Source: CALVUP01 sp964422195
GTDB taxonomy: Bacteria; Bacillota_I; Bacilli_A; RF39; UBA660
NCBI GenBank assembly: GCA_964422195.1
Contig: CAYRAF010000012.1
Span: 1-27,097 of the forward strand
DNA: 27,097 nucleotides
Direction: 5' to 3'
Shown here: piece after piece, positions 1 to 7,115 of the stretch
Layout: each line of letters opens with the position of its first letter
How positions within the stretch are numbered: position 1 is the first letter of the stretch
Translations under genes and position numbers: made by a program
The notes under the pieces: generated by a model
What the model saw: only the letters and a program-made list of their open reading frames with translations
Databases searched by the model: none
What the model was told of the DNA's origin: nothing

Positions 1-2159
1 TTAGACAACAATGGGCAGAATTAGGAATAGCCCTTGATTATTCAAAAGAAAGATTTACTTTAGATGAAGGATTACAAAAAGCAGTAAAAAAAGTATTTGT
101 TGATTACTATAATGAAGGATTAATTTATCGTGGAGAAAAAATTATCAATTGGGATCCTGCTGCTAAAACTGCACTATCTAACGAAGAAGTTATTTATGGT
201 GAAGAAAAGAGTGCTTTCTATCATATAAAATATAAACTAGAAGATAGTGAAGAATACCTAGATATTGCAACAACTCGTCCAGAAACATTATTTGGTGATA
301 CTGCAGTTGCAGTTAATGAAGCAGATGAAAGATATAAAAAATATGTTGGTAAAAATGTTATTCTACCAATTATGAACAAACCAATTCCAATTATTACTGA
401 TGAACATGCAGACATGTCCAAGGGAACAGGTTGTGTAAAAATTACTCCTGCACATGATCCTAATGACTTTGAAGTAGGTAATAGACATAATTTAGAGAGG
501 ATAGTCATCATGAATGATGATGCTACTATGAATGAAAATGTTCCTAAAAAATACCAAGGAATGAGTAGAGAAGATGCCCGCGAAGAAGTTTTAAAAGATT
601 TAAAAGAACAAGGATTACTTTTAGAAATAGAACCATTAGTTCATGAAGTTGGACATAGTGAAAGAACAGGAGTTATGGTTGAACCAATGATTAAAAAACA
701 ATGGTTTGTAAAAATGAGGCCACTTGCTGATCATGTATTAGAAACCCAAAAGAAAAAAGATGAAAAAGTTAACTTTGTACCAACTCGTTATGAAAAAACA
801 ATGAATCACTGGATGGAAATAACTTATGATTGGTGTATATCTCGTCAATTATGGTGGGGACATAGAATTCCTGCTTGGTATAAAGGCGAAGAAATATACG
901 TAGGAATGGAAGCTCCAAAAGGTGAAGGATGGATACAAGATAATGATGTACTTGATACATGGTTTTCTAGTGCATTATGGCCATTTGCAACCTTAGGTTG
1001 GCCAGATAATACCAAACTACTTGAAAAGTATTATCCAAATCAATGTTTAGTAACAGGATATGATATTATTCCATTCTGGGTAAATAGAATGACTTTCCAA
1101 GGAGAAAAATTACTTGGTAAGAGACCTTTTGAAGACTGTTTAATTCATGGTTTAATTCGTGACAAACAAGGAAGAAAATTCAGTAAAAGTTTAGGCAATG
1201 GAATTGATCCTTTTGATATGGTTAAATTATATGGTGCAGATGCCCTAAGATACTATTTAGCAACAGATGTTGCGCCTGGTACAGATATGCGCTTTGATGA
1301 AGAAAAAATTAAAGCAAATTGGAACTATATCAATAAAATTTGGAATGCATCTCGTTTTGTACTTTCTAATATAGAAGATTTAAAAGAAATAAAACTAGAA
1401 AACTTAAAACCTGAAGATAAATGGATTTTAACTAAATTTGAAAAAACAATTCATGAAACAAAGAAGTTCATGGATAAATATCAATTTAATAATGCAGGAA
1501 ATAGTATTTATAACTTCACTTGGAGTTATTTCTGTGATCAATACATTGAAATGGCAAAATATTCTATTGATGAGATAAGTACTAAATCAACACTATGTTA
1601 TATTTTAACTGGAATATTAAAACTATTACAACCATTTATGCCATATGTAACAGATGAAATTTATTCGATGTTACCAGTAAAAGAAGCAGAAGATATCATG
1701 ATAGCTCCTTATCCAAAATACACAAAAAAATATATTTTTGAAGAAGAAGAAAAAGCAGTTGATGATCAAGTAGAATTTATTAAAAAATTTAGAAATGTTA
1801 AAGCAGAAAACAATATTACAAAAGATATGAAAGTTATGTTTGATACAGAAGATGATAACGAGTTAATCGTAAATATGCTTAAGATAAAAGATAATATTGT
1901 TAAAAAACCATTAGGTTTGAAAGCATATAAAGTTTTCTCAAATAGAGTAAAAGCTCAAATCTTCTTTGAAAAAGCAGAAACAGAAGCAGATAAACTATTG
2001 AAGCAAGGACAAATTGAATTATTAAAGAAATCAATCGAAAGAAGAGAAAAACTACTTGCTAATGAAAACTATGTAAATAAAGCTCCAGAAAAAATAGTAC
2101 AAATGGATAGAGAAAAATTAGCAGAAGAAAAGAAAAAACTTGCTGAATTAGAAAAATAA
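1..2159 (+). CDS. valS: Valyl-tRNA synthetase, 5' end missing
   Basis: Class I aminoacyl-tRNA synthetase that charges tRNA-Val in the cytoplasm. The reading frame is open from base 3 to the TAA at 2157-2159, so 718 codons are visible; the ATG at 372 is internal. The fragment begins inside the CP1 editing domain (ATTRPETLFGDTA and GTGCVKITPAHDPNDF), which hydrolyses mischarged Thr-tRNA. It continues into the catalytic core with WWGHRIPAWY and the KMSKS-equivalent KFSKS at 1176-1190. After that come the anticodon-binding helical domain and the C-terminal coiled-coil arm typical of ValRS, rich in Lys and Glu (about 1960-2156). The HIGH motif and N-terminus lie upstream of the window. It ends at a strong terminator and is probably the last gene of its transcript. 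No truncation other than the window edge is seen. Identity is secure. Confidence 0.97.
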   Translation, partial: RQQWAELGIALDYSKERFTLDEGLQKAVKKVFVDYYNEGLIYRGEKIINWDPAAKTALSNEEVIYGEEKSAFYHIKYKLEDSEEYLDIATTRPETLFGDTAVAVNEADERYKKYVGKNVILPIMNKPIPIITDEHADMSKGTGCVKITPAHDPNDFEVGNRHNLERIVIMNDDATMNENVPKKYQGMSREDAREEVLKDLKEQGLLLEIEPLVHEVGHSERTGVMVEPMIKKQWFVKMRPLADHVLETQKKKDEKVNFVPTRYEKTMNHWMEITYDWCISRQLWWGHRIPAWYKGEEIYVGMEAPKGEGWIQDNDVLDTWFSSALWPFATLGWPDNTKLLEKYYPNQCLVTGYDIIPFWVNRMTFQGEKLLGKRPFEDCLIHGLIRDKQGRKFSKSLGNGIDPFDMVKLYGADALRYYLATDVAPGTDMRFDEEKIKANWNYINKIWNASRFVLSNIEDLKEIKLENLKPEDKWILTKFEKTIHETKKFMDKYQFNNAGNSIYNFTWSYFCDQYIEMAKYSIDEISTKSTLCYILTGILKLLQPFMPYVTDEIYSMLPVKEAEDIMIAPYPKYTKKYIFEEEEKAVDDQVEFIKKFRNVKAENNITKDMKVMFDTEDDNELIVNMLKIKDNIVKKPLGLKAYKVFSNRVKAQIFFEKAETEADKLLKQGQIELLKKSIERREKLLANENYVNKAPEKIVQMDREKLAEEKKKLAELEK

Positions 2160-2161
2160 AT

Positions 2162-2196
2162 AAAAAAAGCGTTTACGTCAAGTAAATACTTTTTTT
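2162..2196 (+). terminator. Terminator after valS
   Basis: An A-rich arm ending in GTTTAC (2162-2175) pairs with GTAAAT and a T-rich arm (2181-2196) around the loop GTCAA. The stem is about 14 pairs with one C:A mismatch and one G:U, and the T run is part of the 3' arm. It sits 3 nt after the valS stop. Confidence 0.8.
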
Positions 2197-2206
2197 ATTA
2201 AAGATA

Positions 2207-2235
2207 TTGATTAAAAAAATATTAAATACTATAAT
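2207..2235 (+). promoter_or_regulatory. SigA-type promoter for the 2266 gene
   Basis: TTGATT at 2207-2212 and TATAAT at 2230-2235 are separated by exactly 17 nt. The start codon is 31 nt downstream of the -10 box, after a good ribosome-binding site (AAAGGAGAG). Confidence 0.6.
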
Positions 2236-2265
2236 AAAAATATAAAATAAAAAGGAGAGTTAGTT

Positions 2266-3123
2266 ATGAAAGATGAAAAAGATTTAGAATTAGAAAAACC
2301 AAAAAAGAAAAAAGGTGTCATAATAGGATTTGTTTTATTAATTCTTATAATACTAGGATTAGTAGGATATATTTTATATGATAAAGGTATTATTAAATTA
2401 GATGCAAAGAAAGAAAAAACTGAAACAAAAGAAGAAGTAAAGGAAAAACCAGAAGAAACACCAGAAGAATTAGATATTAACTCCGATGAAGTAAAAGAAC
2501 TTGTTGAAAAATATAATTTGACTACTATTAATTTAATTGATGGAAGAAACCTTTATTCAATTGCAGAAACAGGAAATATTAAAAGAGATTTATCAAATTT
2601 AAAAATTGATGAGTATTCAGCAATAATTGCAAAATCATCATTTGTTGCTGGAAATGATAATGCAGATATTAGGACTATAGATGAGTATAATAGTGTCTTT
2701 AAAAAAGTATTTGGTCCTGATGTTCAAGTGGTTAAATATGAAGGTAAAAACTATTGTGGATTAATTACTTATAATAAAAAGACTAATAGCTTTGAACCTG
2801 TAGGTATATGTAGTGGATGGGGTGATTCTGCTGCAGCCTTCACATATAAAGCAACCAAAGATAATGAATTTATTAGAATTCAAACAAAAGCATATATATT
2901 AGCTAATATTGGTGATGATTATCCTACTGTTGAATTGTTTGAATTTGATAATGCCTCTGATGGAGACAATGTAATTACTGAAGTGGATCGTAAAACATTT
3001 GATGCAACAAAATATGCAGATTATTTAGACACATATGAATTTAGTTTCAAAAAAGCTAGTGATGGCAAATATTATTTTTATAGTGTTGAAAATTTAAAAG
3101 ATGCTAAAGAATATACTGAGTAG
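2266..3123 (+). CDS. Membrane-anchored extracytoplasmic protein, family A (copy 1)
   Basis: 285 residues, function unknown. A short charged N-terminus (KPKKKK) is followed by one membrane helix (about 19-40), a Lys/Glu-rich stalk (about 47-70), and a folded domain of about 210 residues that should lie outside the membrane. The domain begins LDINSDEVKELVEKYN. It contains a FGPDVQVVKY segment, two cysteines 17 residues apart (NYCGL and GICSG) that could form a disulfide, and ends with YEFSFKKASDGKYYFYSVE. The same layout and motifs occur in the two proteins at 21833 and 22659 inside the Tad operon, so I treat the three as one paralogous family. Here the gene stands alone, with its own promoter after the valS terminator. 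The start is supported by AAAGGAGAG 8 nt upstream. A role at the cell envelope is inferred; no enzymatic motif is visible. Confidence 0.85.
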   Translation: MKDEKDLELEKPKKKKGVIIGFVLLILIILGLVGYILYDKGIIKLDAKKEKTETKEEVKEKPEETPEELDINSDEVKELVEKYNLTTINLIDGRNLYSIAETGNIKRDLSNLKIDEYSAIIAKSSFVAGNDNADIRTIDEYNSVFKKVFGPDVQVVKYEGKNYCGLITYNKKTNSFEPVGICSGWGDSAAAFTYKATKDNEFIRIQTKAYILANIGDDYPTVELFEFDNASDGDNVITEVDRKTFDATKYADYLDTYEFSFKKASDGKYYFYSVENLKDAKEYTE

Positions 3124-3126
3124 AGC

Positions 3127-3155
3127 TTGTAAAATAGTTAACTATATGTTATAAT
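3127..3155 (+). promoter_or_regulatory. Promoter of the short plus-strand RNA
   Basis: TTGTAA at 3127-3132 and a perfect TATAAT at 3150-3155 with a 17-nt spacer predict a transcript starting near 3162. No ribosome-binding site or reading frame follows. Confidence 0.65.
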
Positions 3156-3161
3156 GAATAT

Positions 3162-3265
3162 GCAAGAGGAATCTGCATAAAATAAAAAAGGAACACTTGA
3201 TATCGCATGTTGGGTGTTACCTATTTAAGGGTAAAATCACCTAACAAAAGTTAGGTGATTCTTTT
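3162..3265 (+). ncRNA. Candidate antitoxin RNA facing a small hydrophobic peptide gene
   Basis: Predicted RNA of about 104 nt. It runs from the promoter at 3127-3155 to the hairpin at 3235-3260 and contains no start codon with a ribosome-binding site. It has a small 5' stem (TGCAAGA / TCTGCA, one bulge, 3161-3178), then an element at 3190-3221 (GGAACACTTGATA, five extra bases, GTTGGGTG, TTACC), then the terminator. Nearly the same element occurs in the 5' leader of the opposing transcript (3405-3379, minus), so the two form an inverted repeat in the DNA. The terminator arm contains ATCACCT, perfectly complementary to AGGTGAT in the ribosome-binding site of the peptide gene at 3347-3264, so pairing could block its translation. 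The antitoxin role is inference from layout; the transcript has not been shown to exist. Confidence 0.5.
3233..3265 (+). terminator. Shared terminator of two convergent transcripts
   Basis: AATCACCTAAC (3235-3245), loop AAAA, GTTAGGTGATT (3250-3260) form a perfect 11-bp stem. CTTTTATTTT follows on the plus strand. On the minus strand the hairpin comes just after the peptide stop codon and is followed by only a short T run, so it is probably weaker in that direction. Confidence 0.75.
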
Positions 3266-3347
3266 ATTTTATAGTTACAAAAAGTAATGCTATAAGTAAA
3301 AGGATGATAAAAAGCAAAGAAGAGATTAAAAAATCTTTCTTACTCAT
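3264..3347 (-). CDS. 27-residue hydrophobic peptide, candidate type I toxin
   Basis: A tiny reading frame of ATG plus 26 codons and TAA. The peptide starts MSKKDFLIS, is then almost purely hydrophobic (Leu, Ile, Phe, Val, Ala, Thr) and ends VTIK: a single membrane helix with a positive N-terminus. The start is convincing because GGAGGTGAT lies at the optimal distance and is the strongest ribosome-binding site in the neighbourhood. A promoter on the minus strand (3442-3413) predicts a leader of about 59 nt, and the gene ends in the hairpin it shares with the facing RNA. Length, hydrophobicity, and convergent transcription over a common terminator match type I toxins such as Fst of Enterococcus. 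However, I do not see the Fst sequence pattern, so this may be a separate family. A small membrane protein with another function is possible. Confidence 0.6.
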   Translation of the reverse strand: MSKKDFLISSLLFIILLLIALLFVTIK

Positions 3348-3412
3348 ATGCATCACCTCCAATCTTCAAAAAGATGAAGGTAATCACCCAACTATCAAAT
3401 GTTCCTATATAT

Positions 3413-3442
3413 ATTATACAATAAGTAAACTATTAAAAACAA
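3413..3442 (-). promoter_or_regulatory. Promoter of the small peptide gene
   Basis: On the minus strand TTGTTT (3442-3437) and a perfect TATAAT (3418-3413) are 18 nt apart. The predicted transcript begins near 3406, immediately at the GGAACA element. Confidence 0.55.
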
Positions 3443-3567
3443 TCGAACAAGTTAAAATTTTTAATAAAATTAAATATGGATGTATATATATTGTTATTCA
3501 AGATAAATGGTTATATGTAAAGGATATATCTAATTATTTACTATTCCTAGCAATTTATACTTATTTA

Positions 3568-3576
3568 TGATATAAT
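3568..3576 (+). promoter_or_regulatory. Extended -10 promoter of the LTA-synthase-like gene
   Basis: TGATATAAT, a perfect extended -10, ends 21 nt before the start codon at 3598. No recognisable -35 lies at the right distance. Confidence 0.55.
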
Positions 3577-3597
3577 CTTGTTTGAAGGTGAAAAGAA

Positions 3598-5679
3598 ATG
3601 AAAAAGAATGTAGAAAAAAAGGGTAATAAAAATGTTTTTAAAAAATTAACTCTTAATATAAAGAAAGAGTTTAAATCAATAAAAGATAATCCAAAAAAAT
3701 ATTTCACAAAAAAGGGTCAAAAAATTAAGAAAAGTTGTTCTAAAAACAAAGAATTTTTAGCATTCGTAATACTGTCAACTTTAAATCCAATTCTTTTAAG
3801 AGCACTTACTGTTCATAATTATTTTGCAATTAAACCGATACTAGCAGATCTATCAATTGTCCTTTTAATTGGAGCATTTGGTTTTTTAATTAAATCAAAA
3901 AGAAGAACTGCTTATTACATAGGATTTAACATATTCTTAACTTTATTGTGTTTCATTAACTCTATATATTATACTTTCTATTCATCTTTTGCGTCAGTAT
4001 CATTACTTTCTACAAGTAAGTTTGTAGTAGATGTAGGTGATAGTGTTACAGAAAATGTCTTTCAAATGAAAGATTTAATATATTGGGTACCAACTATAAT
4101 ATTAATAGGTTATTATAGATATTTAAGAAAGAAAAAATATAATAAGAGTGATAAAAGCAAGAGTAAGTTTATTCATACAATTATTTCTTCAGGTATTTGT
4201 ATTTTCTTTTTCATTATAACTTTAACAGGACTTGAAATAGGAAGATTTGCTAAGCAATGGAATAGAGAATATATAGTTAGTGTATTTGGTATATATACAT
4301 ATCACGCTAATGATTTAGTACAAAGTGTAAAACCAAAACTAAGTTCACTATTTGGCTATGATAAAGCTATGAAAAATTTTAAAGAATACTATAAAGACAA
4401 GAATCAAGTTCATAATAAAAATAAATATACTGATATTTATAAAGGAAAAAATATAATAGTTTTGCATGCTGAAAGTATTCAAGATTTTGTTATTGGACTT
4501 AAGATTAATGGCGAAGAAGTCGCACCTAATTTTACAAAAATAGCTAATGAAGGATTGTATTTTGATAATTTTTATACTCAAGTTAGTGTAGGAACTAGTA
4601 GTGATAGTGAATTTACTTTTAATACAAGTTTAATGCCAAGTTATAATGGTACAGTATTTGTAAGTTATTTTAATAGAGAATATGTTTCTACTCCTAAGTT
4701 ATTAAAAGATCAAGGCTATTATACTTTTAGTATGCATGCTAATAATGCATCTTTCTGGAATAGAAATGTAATGCATAAAAACCTAGGATACGACAAATTT
4801 TATAGTAAAACTGATTATAAAATAGATGATGATAAGATTATAGGATTAGGTCTTAATGACGAAGAATTCTTTAAACAATCAGTTGAATATATAAAGAAGA
4901 TTAATGATAAAGGTAAACCATATATGGGTACACTTATATCTTTATCTAATCACACCCCATTTAGTGAAGTTGATAAATATGGAGAATTTAAAGTTTCATT
5001 AACTGAAGGTAATAAAGAATATCCTTATTTAGAAGATACAAAACTAGGTAATTATTTAAAATCAGTTCATTATGCTGATAAAGCTTTTGGAGATTTTATT
5101 AACTTAATGAAACAGGAAGGTTTATGGGATAATACTGTATTAGTAATATATGGTGATCATGATGCTAGACTTCCTAAAAAGGATTATATTAAGATGTATA
5201 ATTATGATAAGGAAACAGATGGTATTTTAGATGAGAAAGATCCTAATTATATAGAGTTTAACAATTATAACTATGAACTTAATAGAAGCACACCATTTAT
5301 TATTTGGACACAAGATCAAAAACAAAAGAAGAAAATCCATAATGTAATGGGAATGTATGATGTACAGCCAACATTAGGTAATATGTTTGGATTTACTAAT
5401 AAATATGCTTTAGGACATGATATTTTTGATATTAAAGGAAATAATATTGTTGTTTTTCCTAATAGTAATTGGGTAACCAATAAAGTATATTATAATTCAC
5501 AAAAAGGAGAATATCTTGCTTTAACAAAGTCTCCAATAGATGAAAATTATATTAAAAATTGCAACAAATATACTTCTGATTTATTAGATGTTTCTAATGA
5601 TGTAGTAGTATATGATTTAATAAAAAAAGAAAGGGAATCTTCAGAAAGCTATACTGAAGAAGTAACTGGTGAAAAATAG
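3598..5679 (+). CDS. Lipoteichoic acid synthase-like membrane phosphotransferase (LtaS/sulfatase family)
   Basis: 693 residues. The family transfers glycerol phosphate from phosphatidylglycerol to a growing polymer on the outer face of the membrane. A basic cytoplasmic N-terminus (1-50) leads to about five membrane helices (roughly 53-212), then an extracellular sulfatase-fold domain (about 285-640). Key residues are visible: Glu292 (LHAESIQ), the nucleophile segment GTSSDSEF at 332-339, HANNASFWNRN, His452 (SNHTPF), and Asp520-His521 (YGDHD). In S. aureus LtaS the nucleophile is the Thr of GKTSDSEF; the aligned residue here is Ser334, next to Thr333. The start has GGTGA 8 nt upstream. The next gene overlaps its stop by 1 nt, so they are likely translated together. 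Membership of the family is clear. Whether it makes LTA, primes it, or acts on another glycolipid cannot be read from the sequence. Confidence 0.9.
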   Translation: MKKNVEKKGNKNVFKKLTLNIKKEFKSIKDNPKKYFTKKGQKIKKSCSKNKEFLAFVILSTLNPILLRALTVHNYFAIKPILADLSIVLLIGAFGFLIKSKRRTAYYIGFNIFLTLLCFINSIYYTFYSSFASVSLLSTSKFVVDVGDSVTENVFQMKDLIYWVPTIILIGYYRYLRKKKYNKSDKSKSKFIHTIISSGICIFFFIITLTGLEIGRFAKQWNREYIVSVFGIYTYHANDLVQSVKPKLSSLFGYDKAMKNFKEYYKDKNQVHNKNKYTDIYKGKNIIVLHAESIQDFVIGLKINGEEVAPNFTKIANEGLYFDNFYTQVSVGTSSDSEFTFNTSLMPSYNGTVFVSYFNREYVSTPKLLKDQGYYTFSMHANNASFWNRNVMHKNLGYDKFYSKTDYKIDDDKIIGLGLNDEEFFKQSVEYIKKINDKGKPYMGTLISLSNHTPFSEVDKYGEFKVSLTEGNKEYPYLEDTKLGNYLKSVHYADKAFGDFINLMKQEGLWDNTVLVIYGDHDARLPKKDYIKMYNYDKETDGILDEKDPNYIEFNNYNYELNRSTPFIIWTQDQKQKKKIHNVMGMYDVQPTLGNMFGFTNKYALGHDIFDIKGNNIVVFPNSNWVTNKVYYNSQKGEYLALTKSPIDENYIKNCNKYTSDLLDVSNDVVVYDLIKKERESSESYTEEVTGEK

Positions 5680-6275
5680 TGAACAAAAAAAGATTAAATA
5701 GATTGTTATTATTATTAATGATTGTTTTAATATTAGTTTGTTTAGTATATATTTATATAAATTATTTTAAAAAAAGCAAATTTAACACGAGAGAGATAGA
5801 TATAATAGAGGAATATAATTATAAATTATATAATAATGACACAAGGGAATATAAAGAATTGTTTAATAAATTAAAAAAGATTTTAAATAGTTCTAATATT
5901 GATGAAAAAGAATATTTAGAAATAATATCTCAAATGTTTATAATGGATTTTTATACCTTAGATAATAAAATATCAAGTAATGATATAGGTGGTACAGATT
6001 TTATATATAGTAAAGTATTAGATAATTTTACTGATAAAGCTAAAGATACTATTTATTTAAATTTAGAATCTACTAAAGAAAAATTGCCTAGAGTCAAAAA
6101 AGTTAATATAGATAGTATAAATAACGTAGTTTATAATTATTTAAATGCTAGTGATAAAAACGCTTATGAAGTAAAAGCAAGTATAAAATATAAAAAAGAT
6201 TTAGGTTATAATAATGAAGTAACTCTTTACTTTGTCCATGAAGATAAAAAATTATCTTTAGTAGAAGTAAAGTAG
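5679..6275 (+). CDS. Anchored protein of unknown function, coupled to the LTA-synthase-like gene
   Basis: 198 residues with no recognised domain. A basic N-terminus (NKKRLNR) and one membrane helix (about 8-29) are followed by a region of about 165 residues predicted outside the cell, rich in Asn, Asp, Lys and Tyr and without cysteines. The C-terminal part (about 150-198) has alternating strands of the kind seen in small beta-rich domains. The start is a GTG whose first G is the last base of the TAG stop of the gene before, a 1-nt overlap that implies translational coupling, with GGTGA just upstream. This arrangement suggests it works with the LTA-synthase-like enzyme, perhaps as an accessory protein in polymer synthesis. 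That is inference from position only. Confidence 0.8.
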   Translation: MNKKRLNRLLLLLMIVLILVCLVYIYINYFKKSKFNTREIDIIEEYNYKLYNNDTREYKELFNKLKKILNSSNIDEKEYLEIISQMFIMDFYTLDNKISSNDIGGTDFIYSKVLDNFTDKAKDTIYLNLESTKEKLPRVKKVNIDSINNVVYNYLNASDKNAYEVKASIKYKKDLGYNNEVTLYFVHEDKKLSLVEVK

Positions 6276-6305
6276 TTACTTTTACTTTACGTAAAGCAAA
6301 AGTAA
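6276..6305. repeat. Perfectly centred inverted repeat after the 5679 gene
   Basis: TTACTTTT-AC-TTTAC and GTAAA-GC-AAAAGTAA are symmetrical about 6290/6291, with one mismatched pair (A6284 against C6297). It begins immediately after the TAG stop at 6275. There is no T run on either side, so it is not a standard intrinsic terminator; a processing hairpin or a protein-binding palindrome is possible. Confidence 0.45.
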
Positions 6306-6340
6306 ATTTATGTATATCTATAGTGTAAATTAATTGAATA

Positions 6341-6349
6341 TGTTATAAT
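6341..6349 (+). promoter_or_regulatory. Extended -10 promoter of the 3D-domain gene
   Basis: TGTTATAAT matches the extended -10 consensus TGNTATAAT and ends 16 nt before the start codon. No clear -35 is seen. Confidence 0.5.
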
Positions 6350-6365
6350 CAATTAAGGTGATATT

Positions 6366-7082
6366 ATGAAAAAGATACAAAGTATAATATTCTCATTTTT
6401 CAATATAACTATGATTATATTAATTTTTACTATGTTCTTTGTTTATAATATAGAAACTAAAACATTATTAGTAAATAATTCAAATAGAAATAAGTTAATA
6501 CATAGTATTAAATTACCAAAACAAACAAAGAAAGTTACGGTCACAGAAATAAAAACCAAATCAGAACAAACAGTTGAAAAGAAACAGATTGAAAAGAAAG
6601 AAGAACAAATTACAAAAAAGGAAGAAACTTCAAAAAAACAAGCAAATAAAGCAAGTTCTATAAAAAAAGAAACAAAAACAACTAATACTAAAAAACAAGA
6701 TAAGCCTAAGGTAGAAACAAATACAAAGACGAAAGTTTTGGAAACTCTTAATGGCAAGCTTGCTGCATATTCACCACAATGTGCTGGATGTGGAGATTAT
6801 ACTTCATCTGGATATAATATTAGTAAATCAATCTATTATAATGATCCTACATATGGTAATGTAAGAATACTTGCTGGTGATAAAAAATACTCATATGGTA
6901 CTATTGTGAGAATAACTCTTTCTGATAATACAGAAATCATTGGAATCGTACTTGATAGAGGATCAGATATTGGAATAGACAGAAAATTCTTATTTGACTT
7001 GCTATTTGAATCTAATAAGGAAGTAAATAAATTTGGATCTAAAAAAAATGTAAAATTTGAAATATTGAGATTAGGATATTAA
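6366..7082 (+). CDS. Anchored 3D-domain cell wall protein (double-psi beta-barrel)
   Basis: 238 residues. An N-terminal membrane helix (about 5-28) is followed by a long, low-complexity Lys/Glu/Thr stalk (about 45-125) suited to crossing the wall, then a C-terminal 3D domain (about 130-238). The domain shows the typical Firmicutes signature: AAYSPQCAGCGDYTSSGY, the conserved aspartates in VLDRGSDIG and FDLLF, and FEILRLGY at the very end. 3D domains belong to the MltA/RlpA-type barrel of peptidoglycan lytic transglycosylases and occur in wall-remodelling proteins of spore formers. A lytic activity on peptidoglycan is likely but not proven. The CAGC pair could form a disulfide or bind metal. 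The start is supported by AAGGTGAT 6 nt upstream and by its own promoter. The repetitive stalk, not a transfer event, explains the biased codon use. Confidence 0.88.
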   Translation: MKKIQSIIFSFFNITMIILIFTMFFVYNIETKTLLVNNSNRNKLIHSIKLPKQTKKVTVTEIKTKSEQTVEKKQIEKKEEQITKKEETSKKQANKASSIKKETKTTNTKKQDKPKVETNTKTKVLETLNGKLAAYSPQCAGCGDYTSSGYNISKSIYYNDPTYGNVRILAGDKKYSYGTIVRITLSDNTEIIGIVLDRGSDIGIDRKFLFDLLFESNKEVNKFGSKKNVKFEILRLGY

Positions 7083-7115
7083 TACTAATCTTTTCTTATA
7101 TATGTAGGTGATTAT

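Noticed and set aside
3304..3570. 88-codon open frame on the plus strand
   Set aside because: It lies antisense to the small peptide gene and its leader, has no ribosome-binding site, and its translation is low in protein-like patterns. The minus-strand peptide explains the region better.
6443..6757. 104-codon minus-strand frame with many Phe, Val, Ser and Cys
   Set aside because: It is the mirror of the Lys/Glu-rich stalk of the 3D-domain protein; repetitive AAA/GAA codons give open TTT/TTC frames on the other strand.
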